DNA from: Clostridia bacterium
GTDB lineage: Bacteria > Bacillota > Clostridia > Oscillospirales > Acutalibacteraceae
Direction of reading: 5' to 3'
DNA: 64,000 nucleotides
NCBI GenBank assembly: GCA_017397845.1
Contig: JAFQHU010000019.1
Span: forward strand, 1 to 64,000
Part shown: positions 1 to 8,711 of the stretch, piece after piece
Layout of the letters: each line of letters starts with the position of its first letter
Position numbering within the stretch: position 1 is the stretch's first letter
Position numbers and translations under genes: made by a program
Notes under the pieces: model-generated
What the model was told of the DNA's origin: nothing
Databases searched by the model: none
The model's input: the letters and a program-made list of their open reading frames with translations, nothing else

Positions 1-227
1 CACCTTCGAAGAAGCTTCTTTAACAATTGTTAACTACATTGAACTATATTACAACTCGGAAAGATTACATTCCGGCATTAATTATTCTATACCAAATCAG
101 TTTTTCACTCTTCTATCTGTTCACTAATCTTGACAAGTTTCGTGCGGTCGCGGGTTTTCGCTGTAATATTATTGTGCCGTTTCTCCGCAGAGGTAATCGG
201 GCAGTATGAGGAAATGAGATGATTTTA
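1..227. other. Gene-free left edge of window
   Basis: No convincing coding region is seen. Near the edge there are two abutting palindromes, AAGAAGCTTCTT and TTAACAATTGTTAA, of unknown role. A 60-codon open frame here has no ribosome binding site and no recognisable protein features, so it is not called. Confidence 0.5.
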
Positions 228-256
228 TTGTTTTATAACTTCAGCTGTGCTATAAT
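228..256 (+). promoter_or_regulatory. Promoter of the S66 peptidase gene
   Basis: TTGTTT, 17-base spacer, TATAAT; the expected start of transcription is about 25 bases before the gene. The -10 is perfect and the -35 is weak, so this is a probable vegetative promoter. Confidence 0.6.
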
Positions 257-288
257 CAAGACACAAAACTACACTTAAAGGTGATAAC

Positions 289-1317
289 ATGATTAAAACT
301 GTAGCCATAGTAAGTCTTTCCCACGGAACATTAGGAGAGGGCTTCGCAAGACATGAGCTTGAGCTTGGTGTAAGCCGTTTAGAAAAATACGGACTTAAGG
401 TTAAATTTATGAATAATACCCTTAAGAGCCACGATTATCTTAAGGCACACCCTGAAAAAAGAGCAGAGGATTTATTGCAGGCTTTTGCCGATGATGAGGT
501 TGATATGATTTTATGTGCCATCGGCGGTGACGATACCTTCAGATTATTACCCTATCTTTTCTCAGATGATGAGCTGAAAAAGGTAGTAAATAAAAAAATT
601 TTTTTAGGCTTTTCAGACACTACAACTAATCACTTTATGTTAAATAGAGTCGGTTTAAGCACCTTTTACGGCCAGTCATTTTTAGCCGATTTATGTGAGC
701 TTGAGGATGAAATGCTTCCCTATACGAAAAAATATTTCGAGGAGCTTATCTCTACGGGAACAATCAAAGAAATCACTCCTTCAGATATATGGTATGAGTG
801 CAGAACAGATTTCAGCGAAAGACAGAGAGGAAAAAAGCTCCTTTCTCATAAAGACAGCAAGGGTTTCGAGCTTCTGCAGGGTAAAAGTGTTTTCAGCGGA
901 AAAATTTTCGGCGGATGCATAGAAACTCTGTTTGATATGTATGAGGGCGAATGGTATGAGGAATCTGCCGTGCTCTGTGAAAGGTACGGCATTCTGCCCA
1001 CATTAAAGGAATGGGAAGGCAAGATTTTACTTTTAGAATCAAGTGAAATGAAAATCGAGCCCGAAACCTATCGCAGAGCCTTACAGGCGCTGAAGGAAAA
1101 AGGTATTTTCGATGTGATAAGCGGTATTATTGTCGGTAAGCCTGCGGATGAGGTTTATTATGAGGAGTATAAAAAGGCACTGACAGATACGGTGGATAAT
1201 AAGTATTTACCGATAGTGTATAATGTCAATATTGGTCATGCCTTACCAAGGTGTATAATACCCCTTGGGGTTAATGCTACGGTGGATATAGAAAAGCAAA
1301 GAATAGTATTCGAATAA
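289..1317 (+). CDS. S66-family LD-carboxypeptidase / MccF-like serine peptidase
   Basis: Cytosolic serine peptidase of family S66, whose members cleave L,D-peptide bonds of murein tetrapeptides or hydrolyse microcin C-like acyl-adenylates (MccF). The sequence shows the family landmarks: GGDDTFRLLP, the nucleophile-containing GFSDTTTN around residue 105, the LLLESSEM strand with the catalytic Glu near residue 250, and GHALPRCIIPLG near the C-terminus with the catalytic His. Length (342 aa) is normal and no signal peptide is present. The MccF-like layout (LLLESSE followed by a long C-terminal half) makes detoxification as plausible as murein recycling. The gene is monocistronic, followed by an inverted repeat. 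Family call is firm; substrate is not. Confidence 0.85.
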   Translation: MIKTVAIVSLSHGTLGEGFARHELELGVSRLEKYGLKVKFMNNTLKSHDYLKAHPEKRAEDLLQAFADDEVDMILCAIGGDDTFRLLPYLFSDDELKKVVNKKIFLGFSDTTTNHFMLNRVGLSTFYGQSFLADLCELEDEMLPYTKKYFEELISTGTIKEITPSDIWYECRTDFSERQRGKKLLSHKDSKGFELLQGKSVFSGKIFGGCIETLFDMYEGEWYEESAVLCERYGILPTLKEWEGKILLLESSEMKIEPETYRRALQALKEKGIFDVISGIIVGKPADEVYYEEYKKALTDTVDNKYLPIVYNVNIGHALPRCIIPLGVNATVDIEKQRIVFE

Positions 1318-1322
1318 AATTC

Positions 1323-1343
1323 GGCGGGATGACTCATCCCGCC
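1323..1343 (+). terminator. Inverted repeat after the S66 gene
   Basis: Perfect 10-bp arms GGCGGGATGA / TCATCCCGCC separated by one base, shortly followed by ATTTTT. It probably terminates the S66 transcript; it may also be part of the repeat cluster that follows. Confidence 0.5.
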
Positions 1344-1376
1344 CTACATTTTTAAAAGACAAAAAAATAAACCGCG

Positions 1377-1427
1377 AAAACCTCTCCGTCAGCCTTTCGG
1401 CTGCCACCTCTCCTTTCAGGCGAGGCA
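1377..1427 (+). repeat. Dispersed intergenic repeat, copy 1
   Basis: Begins AAAACCTCTCCGTC and ends CTTTCAGGCGAGGC, with a small central hairpin (AGCC TTTC GGCT). The same element occurs inverted at 14974-15021, where the central hairpin is CACGGCGTAGCCGTG, so the flanks are conserved while the stem varies. Confidence 0.75.
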
Positions 1428-1478
1428 AGTCCCGCGACCACATCTATCCACTGTTATTTATTACTTCTCCCCTAAAAT

Positions 1479-1825
1479 GAAATAACCCCCGAAGACCGAT
1501 GTTTCTTTACACATCATTAATGGTCCGGGGGGTTATTTCTGTTCGTTCTTGTTATCTAACATCTTTTGTTATCCTCTCTTTCTACAGAATGGATTTTCTT
1601 CATTTGTGATTCATCGGGCATCTTCTTTTTTTGTTTTTCATTCTTTCTTTTTAATCTATATCTTCAATGCCTGATGTTTCGGATGAAGAAGTTTTCGGAC
1701 TCTTTATTTACGGCGAAAAATTTTTGATTTTTGATTTTATCTGTTTTTATTCTTGTTTGTTTAATTTCGCCTTAAAGAGTTCTTTTGGATTTACCTGTAC
1801 ATTGGTATCACCTTTCCCTTTCTGT
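1479..1825 (-). ncRNA. Candidate minus-strand RNA or degraded gene
   Basis: In the 776-base gap between the S66 gene and trpS the minus strand carries TTGCAA, 17 bases, TATATT (1860 to 1832), then an AAAGGTG-like site, then a region with only short frames, ending at an inverted repeat (1479-1539; GAAATAACCCCC...GGGGGGTTATTTC). Frames are interrupted (for example ATG TAC AGG TAA right after the ribosome-binding-like site), so either this is a structured RNA, a short-peptide locus, or a decayed gene. No known RNA family was recognised. Confidence 0.3.
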
Positions 1826-1933
1826 GACTATAATATAACATATATTTTCGGGGATTGCAATATCAAAATTGTACAAAGTTAACTTTAGTTTTTCGTATAT
1901 TACATAGAAACTGTGAAAAGTGCATAAAAAGTG

Positions 1934-1962
1934 TTGACTTTGCCTTTTAGATTTGATATGAT
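1934..1962 (+). promoter_or_regulatory. Upstream tandem promoter before trpS
   Basis: TTGACT, 17-base spacer, TATGAT. A small GCGC-TTAT-GCGC hairpin with TTCTTTTT follows 15 bases downstream, which could stop much of the transcription from this promoter before the second one. Confidence 0.5.
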
Positions 1963-2016
1963 GGATATGTTGGGGCGCTTATGCGCTTCTTTTTATTTGC
2001 AGTCTTTTGGTTTATC

Positions 2017-2045
2017 TTGACAAAAGAAATGCTTTCTAATATAAT
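2017..2045 (+). promoter_or_regulatory. trpS promoter
   Basis: Consensus TTGACA, 17-base spacer, TATAAT, about 48 bases ahead of the trpS start. The short leader leaves no room for a T-box, so trpS here is not T-box controlled from this promoter. Confidence 0.8.
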
Positions 2046-2093
2046 TATAGCACTCATTAAAATAAACAGTATAATCCGAAAGGACGATATAAT

Positions 2094-3128
2094 ATGGAAG
2101 AAAAAATCATCACTCCTCAGACTGAAGCTCCTGAAAAGAGAAAAAAGATACTTTCATGTATCCAGCCATCAGGTATTCCCACTCTCGGCAACTATCTCGG
2201 AGCACTCAAAAATTGGAAGCTTCTTTCCGATGAATTTGACAGCGCTTTTGCCGTGGCAGATTTACACGCTATCACTGTAAGACAGGACCCCGCCAAGCTC
2301 CGTAAGCAGATTATGGAGGTCTTTGCGCTTCTGCTCGCCATCGGTCTTGACCCGGAAAAGAATATCATTTTCATTCAGAGTCATGTTCCCGCTCATTCCC
2401 AGCTCGCATGGATTCTTAACTGCTATACACAGTTCGGTGAGATGTCGAGAATGACTCAGTTCAAGGATAAATCACTTTCCCACGCCGATAATGTCAACGT
2501 AGGTCTTTTCTCCTACCCGGTGCTTATGGCGGCTGATATTCTTCTTTATCAGGCTGATCTTGTTCCCGTAGGCGCAGACCAGAAGCAGCATTTGGAAATT
2601 GCCCGTGACATCGCTAACCGTTTCAACGGTATTTACGGCAAAACATTCACCATCCCCGATCCCTATATTTCGAAGACCGGATCTGCCCGTGTTATGTCCT
2701 TACAGGATCCCACCAAAAAAATGAGTAAGTCCGACCCGAATCCCAAATCATATGTTTCTGTTTTTGATGCCCCCGAAACTATTATGAAAAAAATCAGAAG
2801 CGCAGTTACCGATTCCGAGGGCGGTGTTTATTACGGCGAAGGTAAGGACGGCGTAAATAACCTTATGAGTATTTACTCAGCCTGTACCGATCTCAGCTAC
2901 GATCAGATTCAGAAAGAATTCGAGGGTAAGGGCTACGGCGATTTCAAAAAGGCAGTTGGTGAGGCTGTGGTTGAAGAGCTTCGTCCCGTAAGAGAACGCT
3001 ATGAAATGCTGATGAAGGACCAAGCTTATCTTAAAGAGCTTGCCGCAAAGGGTGCAGAAAGTGCAAACAGAGTGGCAAACAGAACCCTCGCTAAGGCTAT
3101 GAAAAAGTGCGGTTTTATACTTCCGTAA
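2094..3128 (+). CDS. trpS: Tryptophanyl-tRNA synthetase
   Basis: Class Ic aminoacyl-tRNA synthetase that charges tRNA-Trp in the cytosol. The ATP-binding HIGH-type signature is PSGIPTLGNYLGA near residue 25 and the KMSKS loop is KKMSKSDPN near residue 205, followed by the C-terminal anticodon-binding helical region. At 344 aa it has the usual bacterial length, with a short hydrophilic N-terminal extension before the catalytic domain. The start is preceded by GAAAGGA. It is monocistronic between a consensus promoter and a hairpin terminator. The call is secure. Confidence 0.97.
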   Translation: MEEKIITPQTEAPEKRKKILSCIQPSGIPTLGNYLGALKNWKLLSDEFDSAFAVADLHAITVRQDPAKLRKQIMEVFALLLAIGLDPEKNIIFIQSHVPAHSQLAWILNCYTQFGEMSRMTQFKDKSLSHADNVNVGLFSYPVLMAADILLYQADLVPVGADQKQHLEIARDIANRFNGIYGKTFTIPDPYISKTGSARVMSLQDPTKKMSKSDPNPKSYVSVFDAPETIMKKIRSAVTDSEGGVYYGEGKDGVNNLMSIYSACTDLSYDQIQKEFEGKGYGDFKKAVGEAVVEELRPVRERYEMLMKDQAYLKELAAKGAESANRVANRTLAKAMKKCGFILP

Positions 3129-3148
3129 AAATCAGATATTACAGTAGA

Positions 3149-3177
3149 GACACGGCAAGTCGTGTCCGCTGTTTTTT
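3149..3177 (+). terminator. trpS terminator
   Basis: GACACG-GCAAGT-CGTGTC stem-loop followed by GCTGTTTTTT. Preceded by ATATTACAGTA, a context repeated before the similar hairpin at 11354-11374. Confidence 0.75.
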
Positions 3178-3189
3178 ATGTGCAAGAAT

Positions 3190-3220
3190 AAACGGACAGT
3201 CTGTGAAGGTCTGTCCGTTT
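3190..3220. terminator. Hairpin between convergent genes
   Basis: AAACGGACAG / CTGTCCGTTT with an 11-base loop, five bases beyond the stop of the minus-strand gene. The same stem and nearly the same loop (inverted) recur at 14805-14830. Confidence 0.6.
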
Positions 3221-3225
3221 TAAGT

Positions 3226-4806
3226 TTATTTAACCTTGATATTCTTTACTGCGCTGTAAGCACCGTAAATCTTTTTACCGTCAGCAGTCTTATATGCTCT
3301 GACCTTTACATAATACTTTTTACCCTTTTTGAGCTTTTTAATAGTAGTCTTTTTTGACTTCTGCTTTTTTACGGTAGCAGATTTTGTAGTTTTCTCCGTA
3401 AATTTTTTTGAAGTAGAATACTTCACCTGATAGCCGCTTGCACCCGAAACGGTTTTCCAGGTAACTGTCAGAGCTTTTGTTTTAGCGGATTTCAGCGAGC
3501 TAATCACTACCTTTGACGGTTTGGTGCAGGTCGTCAGAATCTCACTCGCTTTACCCTTTTTACTGCCCGATACGGCGACTATCTTAAACTGATATTTTGT
3601 ACCCGCCTTTAATTTCTTTACGGTTATACTGTTACTCTTTGCAGTCTTTTTACTCCATTTTTTACCGTTGGTTGAATAATATACAATATACTTTTCCGCA
3701 CCGCTTACCTTTGACCAGGAGATTTTGATGTACTCCGTACCTCTGGACTTTACCTTTAATCCCTTTACCTTTGAAAGTGTTTTATTTTCCGTCTTCGGCA
3801 GAATTTCCGTGTAATACTCGCCGCACTCACTGCACTCATATTTATTTTCGCCTTGTGCTTTTTCCGTAGCTTTTTTAGTAACCTTACCTACATATTTGTG
3901 GGTGTGTACTTCATCAAAATCAAAAGCTACCGTGGGTCTTACACCGCGTACGCCGGATGTAACATAAGTCACATCGGAAATCGTTCCGTTCTCCAGGACA
4001 CAGCAGGCGCAGTTTGAATAGTAGCCGCCGTCGCTGAGCCACCAGCCGCCTTTACCGTTTTCAGTTCGAAGACCCAACGCCTTTGCATAGTCGGTACCTT
4101 CTGCGGCCATTCCCGATCCGGGATAAAATTCATAACCGGAAAGGAAGTTCATAGCATTTTGCACACTTAAAAGCTGAGCCGAATATGTGTTTCCCTGTGC
4201 AGAGCCCATACCGTCATATCGAATATATTCATAACTCCATGACCTTACAAAATTACCTATTCCCATATCCGCATTCAAGCCTTGAAGCCAGCTGTTAATA
4301 AAGCTGTAAGGAAAATAATTTGCATATTGATCCTCTTTATTACGATAAATATAAGAATTTTCCCAGTCACTGTATTCAGCCTCCACAGGTGAAGGCTCAA
4401 AGGGCTGTGTGTCTATAATATATTTTGTTATACAGAGCCCTTTCTCGGAATCAAGAATTATCCATTCAATCGGCTCATACTTAAACCAATATACATCATT
4501 TATTGTATTATTATAACCGTTATAATATTGAGTCAAATAAGTGTTTGGTCTGTCTTCCAATAATTTAAGAGCTCTGTATCTTTTGCCGTTATATACCACA
4601 TCAGAATATTCAGTACATTCGTCCATCTTTTTCCACTCTGCAGGTAACTTTTCCAAAGCAGAAATAATTTTACTGTCCGTTACCTCTTTCTGCGGATACT
4701 CACCTGCTTTTATGATGTCACTGCTACTGTCAGCGGCATTGACACATAAAGCCATACACATAATAAGAGCAAACATCAGAACAATACCTGAAATACATTT
4801 TCTCAT
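3226..4806 (-). CDS. Secreted DUF6273-like protein with two fibronectin type III domains
   Basis: Exported protein of unknown role, probably at the cell surface. A signal peptide (MRKC...LCVNA) is followed by a DUF6273-like domain: GEYPQKEVTDSK, then YWFKYEPIEWIILD and the closing GVRPTVAFDF. A short HTHKYV...CSECGEY cysteine segment leads into two Lys-rich FN3 repeats filling the last 190 residues. The DUF6273-like part is clearly homologous to the secreted protein at 46700. The listed open frame begins at a GTG at 4815, but TAGGAG lies 8 bases before the ATG at 4806, so the start is placed there (526 aa). It is divergent from an XRE gene. Family call is moderate, function unknown. Confidence 0.8.
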   Translation of the reverse strand: MRKCISGIVLMFALIMCMALCVNAADSSSDIIKAGEYPQKEVTDSKIISALEKLPAEWKKMDECTEYSDVVYNGKRYRALKLLEDRPNTYLTQYYNGYNNTINDVYWFKYEPIEWIILDSEKGLCITKYIIDTQPFEPSPVEAEYSDWENSYIYRNKEDQYANYFPYSFINSWLQGLNADMGIGNFVRSWSYEYIRYDGMGSAQGNTYSAQLLSVQNAMNFLSGYEFYPGSGMAAEGTDYAKALGLRTENGKGGWWLSDGGYYSNCACCVLENGTISDVTYVTSGVRGVRPTVAFDFDEVHTHKYVGKVTKKATEKAQGENKYECSECGEYYTEILPKTENKTLSKVKGLKVKSRGTEYIKISWSKVSGAEKYIVYYSTNGKKWSKKTAKSNSITVKKLKAGTKYQFKIVAVSGSKKGKASEILTTCTKPSKVVISSLKSAKTKALTVTWKTVSGASGYQVKYSTSKKFTEKTTKSATVKKQKSKKTTIKKLKKGKKYYVKVRAYKTADGKKIYGAYSAVKNIKVK

Positions 4807-4833
4807 TTTTACCACTCCTAAAAAAATATTTAT

Positions 4834-4848
4834 AGTTAAAAATTAACT
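4834..4848. promoter_or_regulatory. Palindrome in the leader of the DUF6273/FN3 gene
   Basis: AGTTAA-AAA-TTAACT, 28 bases upstream of the minus-strand start and just downstream of its -10. Possible regulator site. Confidence 0.4.
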
Positions 4849-4856
4849 ACTTAATC

Positions 4857-4885
4857 ATTTTAGTTACTTTTTAATTAAAAGTCAA
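4857..4885 (-). promoter_or_regulatory. Promoter of the DUF6273/FN3 gene with imperfect palindrome in spacer
   Basis: On the minus strand TTGACT, 17 bases, TAAAAT. An imperfect palindrome with outer arms ACTTTT / AAAAGT (4866-4882) covers most of the spacer and part of the -35 element. The divergent XRE gene has its own TATAAT at 4919-4924. The arrangement suggests repression by the neighbouring regulator. Confidence 0.5.
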
Positions 4886-4947
4886 TAGTTTAAGTTAATT
4901 TTGATATAAACTATATACTATAATATGCATTTGAGAGTGGTGACAGT

Positions 4948-5223
4948 ATGGATATAGGTTCTAAAATACGAGATTTAAGAGAGGACGCCGACCTTTCTCA
5001 GAAAGAAATATCCGCTATGATACCTATGAATCAGTCCAACTATTCAAAGATAGAAAGAAATGTGCAGGAGCCGAGCCTTTTTCAGTTGAAAAGAATTGCT
5101 GAAATTTTACACATAGATCTCAATAAGCTTTTTGAAATCGAGGATAAAAGCGATCCCTATACGAAGGATATAATCTTTGCCCGTAAAATAAAAAAGCTTT
5201 ATGAGGACACTTATAATGATTAA
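4948..5223 (+). CDS. XRE-family helix-turn-helix regulator
   Basis: Small DNA-binding protein of the XRE/Cro-CI type, 91 aa. The HTH occupies residues 3-60 (IGSKIRDLREDADLSQKEIS, then MNQSNYSKIERNVQEPS with the recognition helix), followed by a short charged tail with no ligand domain. It is transcribed away from the DUF6273/FN3 gene, 141 bases apart, and ends at a strong terminator. By position it probably controls itself and the divergent secreted protein. Two other XRE genes in this window have the same arrangement. The target is inferred from position only. Confidence 0.85.
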   Translation: MDIGSKIRDLREDADLSQKEISAMIPMNQSNYSKIERNVQEPSLFQLKRIAEILHIDLNKLFEIEDKSDPYTKDIIFARKIKKLYEDTYND

Positions 5224-5244
5224 GACGCTTCGGCGTCTTTTTTT
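5224..5244 (+). terminator. Terminator of the XRE gene
   Basis: GACGC-TTCG-GCGTC stem with a TTCG tetraloop followed by seven T residues, overlapping the stop codon context. Confidence 0.9.
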
Positions 5245-5401
5245 CTTCATTTTTCGCTTCTTGTCTGTGTTATGCTTGATCTCTGCTGTCTGAAAAACAG
5301 TTTTATTTATTGTGGATTCTAATAACAGTAAACCTTTATGACAAATTAAACAAATAATGTAAAATGTTTTTTATCATCTTGTAACAAAATAACAAAAACT
5401 A

Positions 5402-5430
5402 TTGAATTTTATTTTTGGGAGTGTTATTAT
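5402..5430 (+). promoter_or_regulatory. Promoter of the glgBCDA operon
   Basis: TTGAAT, 17-base spacer, TATTAT, 85 bases before glgB. The rest of the 292-base gap after the XRE terminator is AT-rich with no gene seen. Confidence 0.6.
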
Positions 5431-5515
5431 GGTATTTGTAGAATTATAAAGGTGGGGAAGTATGCCTTTCTCCCTTTAAAAATCACGAATATGAATAAAA
5501 AAAGAGGGTGAAAAA

Positions 5516-7459
5516 ATGGCCGAAAAAGTGAAGCGCGGCGACGATGTTGCTCTTTATCTTTTCCATCAGGGCAATAATATGAAGGCCTATGAATATATGG
5601 GCGCACATAAAGTTCCCGGTGAGAAAAACCTTTGGTCCTTCCGTGTATGGGCACCCCACGCAAAGGCCGTAAGTGTTATCGGCGATTTTAATGATTGGGA
5701 CGAAAAAAAAGCTCCCATGGAAAAAATCAATGATGCGGGTATGTGGGAATGTTACACAGCGGACGTTAAGGAATTTGACAAATACAAATTTTTAGTCACT
5801 GCACAGGACGGAAAAAAGACAGCAAAAAGTGACCCTTATGCTTTCCACAGTGAAACACGACCCGGTACAGCCTCAAAAATTTATGACCTTTCCGGCTATA
5901 AATGGGGAGACAAAAAGTGGAAAGAGAAAAAAGAGCAGACCAATGTTTATGAATCTCCGATGAACATTTATGAGGTTCATGCAGGCTCCTGGAAAATTTA
6001 CGGTGAGGAGGCTCCCTATTCTTATAAGGATTTAGCCGATGAGCTAATTCCCTATGTCAAGGACATGGGCTATACACATATAGAGCTTATGCCTCTTTCG
6101 GAATATCCCTTTGACGGCTCTTGGGGCTATCAGGTAACGGGCTATTTCGCTGCCACATCCCGTTACGGTACGCCGAAGGATTTTATGTACTTTGTGGACA
6201 AGTGTCATCAGAACGGCATCAGTGTTATACTTGACTGGGTACCCGCTCATTTTCCGAAGGATGAGCACGGACTTGCCAATTTCGACGGTGAAGCCTGCTA
6301 TGAATACAAGGATGACAAAAAAGGTGAACATAAGCAGTGGGGTACCAAGGTATTTGATTTCGGCCGAAACGAGGTAATATCCTTCCTCACATCCTCAGCC
6401 AATTTCTGGCTCGATAAATACCATATTGACGGACTCCGTGTGGATGCTGTCGCATCGATGCTCTATCTCGATTACGGCAGAGAGCACGGACAGTGGATAG
6501 CCAACAAATACGGCGGAAATGAAAATTTGGAAGCTGTCGAATTTTTAAGAAAGCTCAATACCGGTATTTTCAAAGAGCATAAAAATCCCCTTATGATTGC
6601 AGAGGAGAGCACGGCATGGCCTTTGGTTTCTAAGCCAACGGATATAGGCGGTCTCGGCTTTAATTTCAAATGGAATATGGGTTGGATGAACGATGCTCTC
6701 AAATATTTCTCAATGGACGGACTTTCCAGAAAGTATAACCATAATCTTCTCACCTTCTCGTTCTTTTATGCTTTTTCGGAAAATTTCGTGCTGCCCATTT
6801 CTCATGATGAAGTGGTACACGGTAAATGCTCTCTTATCGGCAAAATGCCCGGTGAGTATGATGACAAATTCAGAGGTATGCGTTCCTTTATGGGTTATAT
6901 GATGGCTCATCCCGGTAAAAAGCTGACCTTTATGGGACAAGAATTCGGTCAGTTCATCGAATGGAAATACGACAGCGGTCTGGATTGGGTGCTGCTCGAA
7001 TATGAAAAGCACCGACAGCTTAAAGCTTTCGTTAAAAAGCTCAATCATATTTATCTCAAATATCCTGCTTTTTGGGAAATCGATTACAGCTGGGAGGGCT
7101 TTAAATGGCTCGTCAGCGACGACAAAAATAACAGTGTAATCGCTTTCTCCAGAAAGGACAAAAATGGCGACGAAATAGTTATCGCCTGCAACTTCACACC
7201 CGTATACCGAGAGAAGTATTCCTTCGGTGTGGAAAGAGAAGGCGTATATGAGGTCATTCTCAATTCCGACAGCGAAGAATTCGGAGGAAGCGGTCAGGGT
7301 ACCAAAACGAGAGTTTCTTCGAAAAAGGTGCCTATGCACGGCTTCGAAAACAGTATAACAGTTGACCTTCCCGGTCTTTCCTGTGTTCTTTTCAGAGTAA
7401 AACCGAAAAAGACAAAGGCGAAGACAGAAAAGGCCGACACCAAAAAAGCTAATAAATAA
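5516..7459 (+). CDS. glgB: 1,4-alpha-glucan branching enzyme
   Basis: Introduces alpha-1,6 branches into growing glycogen. An N-terminal CBM48-like beta domain (about residues 20-120) precedes a GH13 barrel. Visible signatures are NIYEVHAGSW, ILDWVPAHFP, the nucleophile Asp in GLRVDAVASMLYLDYG (about residue 313), the acid Glu in MIAEEST (about 363) and PISHDEVVHGK, with a C-terminal beta domain and a Lys-rich tail. At 647 aa it is a normal bacterial branching enzyme. It is first of a four-gene operon and lies 36 bases before glgC. The call is secure. Confidence 0.96.
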   Translation: MAEKVKRGDDVALYLFHQGNNMKAYEYMGAHKVPGEKNLWSFRVWAPHAKAVSVIGDFNDWDEKKAPMEKINDAGMWECYTADVKEFDKYKFLVTAQDGKKTAKSDPYAFHSETRPGTASKIYDLSGYKWGDKKWKEKKEQTNVYESPMNIYEVHAGSWKIYGEEAPYSYKDLADELIPYVKDMGYTHIELMPLSEYPFDGSWGYQVTGYFAATSRYGTPKDFMYFVDKCHQNGISVILDWVPAHFPKDEHGLANFDGEACYEYKDDKKGEHKQWGTKVFDFGRNEVISFLTSSANFWLDKYHIDGLRVDAVASMLYLDYGREHGQWIANKYGGNENLEAVEFLRKLNTGIFKEHKNPLMIAEESTAWPLVSKPTDIGGLGFNFKWNMGWMNDALKYFSMDGLSRKYNHNLLTFSFFYAFSENFVLPISHDEVVHGKCSLIGKMPGEYDDKFRGMRSFMGYMMAHPGKKLTFMGQEFGQFIEWKYDSGLDWVLLEYEKHRQLKAFVKKLNHIYLKYPAFWEIDYSWEGFKWLVSDDKNNSVIAFSRKDKNGDEIVIACNFTPVYREKYSFGVEREGVYEVILNSDSEEFGGSGQGTKTRVSSKKVPMHGFENSITVDLPGLSCVLFRVKPKKTKAKTEKADTKKANK

Positions 7460-7495
7460 ATCCATATAATTAATTAAGAAACGGAGGAAACAATT

Positions 7496-8710
7496 ATGGT
7501 CAAGAAAACAGAATGTCTTGCAATGCTCCTTGCCGGCGGTCAGGGAAGCAGACTCGGCATACTTACCAAAAACATCGCAAAGCCCGCTGTTCCTTACGGC
7601 GGAAAATACCGCATTATCGACTTCCCTCTTTCCAATTGCATCAATTCGGGTATCGAAACAGTCGGCGTTCTTACTCAGTACCAGCCTTTGGAGCTGAATG
7701 ATTACATCGGTAACGGCCGTCCCTGGGACCTTGACAGATCCTATGGCGGTGTTCATGTGCTTTCTCCCTATCAGCAGATCAAGGGCACGGAATGGTATAA
7801 GGGTACAGCCAATGCTATTTATCAGAACATAAACTTTATCGACCGTTATAATCCCGAATATGTTGCCGTTCTTTCGGGCGACCATATTTATAAAATGGAC
7901 TATAACAAAATGCTCAAATTCCATAAGGAAAATGATGCAGCCTGCACCATCGCCATGCTTGAAGTACCCTGGGATGAAGCATCACGTTTCGGTCTTATGT
8001 TCGTAAATGATGACGGCTCCATCAGCGAATTTGAGGAAAAGCCGAAAAACCCAAGAAGCAACAAAGCATCAATGGGTGTATATATTTTCACTTGGAGCAA
8101 GCTCCGTCAGTATCTTATTGACGACGAAAATAATCCCGAATCAGGTAACGATTTCGGTCACGACGTTATTCCTGCCATGCACGAAAACGGCGAGAGAATG
8201 TTTGCTTACAAATTTGACGGATATTGGAAGGATGTCGGTACTATTGACAGCCTTTGGGAGGCAAATCTTGACCTTCTCAATCCCAAGGTTGACCTTGATC
8301 TTTCAGATGACAGTTGGAAGATTTATTCCAGAAATCCCATCGCTCCTCCCCACTTTGTTTCAGCGGATGCAAAGCTTGAAAACTCTATGGTAGGCGAAGG
8401 CTGTTATATCGGCGGTGAGGTTGATTATTCGGTTCTTTTCTCCAATGTAACAATCGAAAAGGGTGCCAAGGTAAGATATTCCATCATTATGCCCGGCACT
8501 ACCATCAAAGCAGGCGCCACGGTAGAATATTCCATTATCGCCGAAAATGCAGTTATAGAAGAGGACGCTAAAGTAGGTCTCAGCCCCGAAGACAGTGCAA
8601 ACCGTGACGATTGGGGAGTAACCGTTATCGGTGAAAAGGTAACCATCGGTAAGGGTGCCACAGTAGCGGCAAAAGAAATGATTGACACAGATGTAAAGGG
8701 GGTTAAATAA
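7496..8710 (+). CDS. glgC: Glucose-1-phosphate adenylyltransferase, catalytic subunit
   Basis: Makes ADP-glucose from ATP and glucose-1-phosphate, the committed step of glycogen synthesis. The nucleotidyltransferase signature [13 protein letters not shown] is intact at residues 9-21, [19 protein letters not shown] follows, [10 protein letters not shown] is the metal/sugar site, and FEEKPKNP is the glucose-1-phosphate loop. The C-terminal third is a left-handed beta-helix of hexapeptide-like repeats. The gene has a GGAGGAAA ribosome site and ends one base before glgD. It presumably forms a mixed tetramer with GlgD. Confidence 0.96.
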   Translation: MVKKTECLAMLLAGGQGSRLGILTKNIAKPAVPYGGKYRIIDFPLSNCINSGIETVGVLTQYQPLELNDYIGNGRPWDLDRSYGGVHVLSPYQQIKGTEWYKGTANAIYQNINFIDRYNPEYVAVLSGDHIYKMDYNKMLKFHKENDAACTIAMLEVPWDEASRFGLMFVNDDGSISEFEEKPKNPRSNKASMGVYIFTWSKLRQYLIDDENNPESGNDFGHDVIPAMHENGERMFAYKFDGYWKDVGTIDSLWEANLDLLNPKVDLDLSDDSWKIYSRNPIAPPHFVSADAKLENSMVGEGCYIGGEVDYSVLFSNVTIEKGAKVRYSIIMPGTTIKAGATVEYSIIAENAVIEEDAKVGLSPEDSANRDDWGVTVIGEKVTIGKGATVAAKEMIDTDVKGVK

Positions 8711-8711
8711 T

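Noticed and set aside
1667..1882. 71-codon plus-strand frame in the gap before trpS
   Set aside because: Phe/Cys-rich sequence without ribosome site; overlaps the minus-strand promoter candidate. More likely non-coding.
1934..2093. T-box or tryptophan riboswitch ahead of trpS
   Set aside because: The leader from the consensus promoter is about 40 bases and lacks the T-box sequence and specifier stem; likewise for glyQS at 22800-22840.
6710..7924. 404-codon open frame on the minus strand opposite glgB/glgC
   Set aside because: It lies antisense to two clearly conserved genes, crosses their boundary and shows no protein family features; it arises from the codon bias of the real genes.
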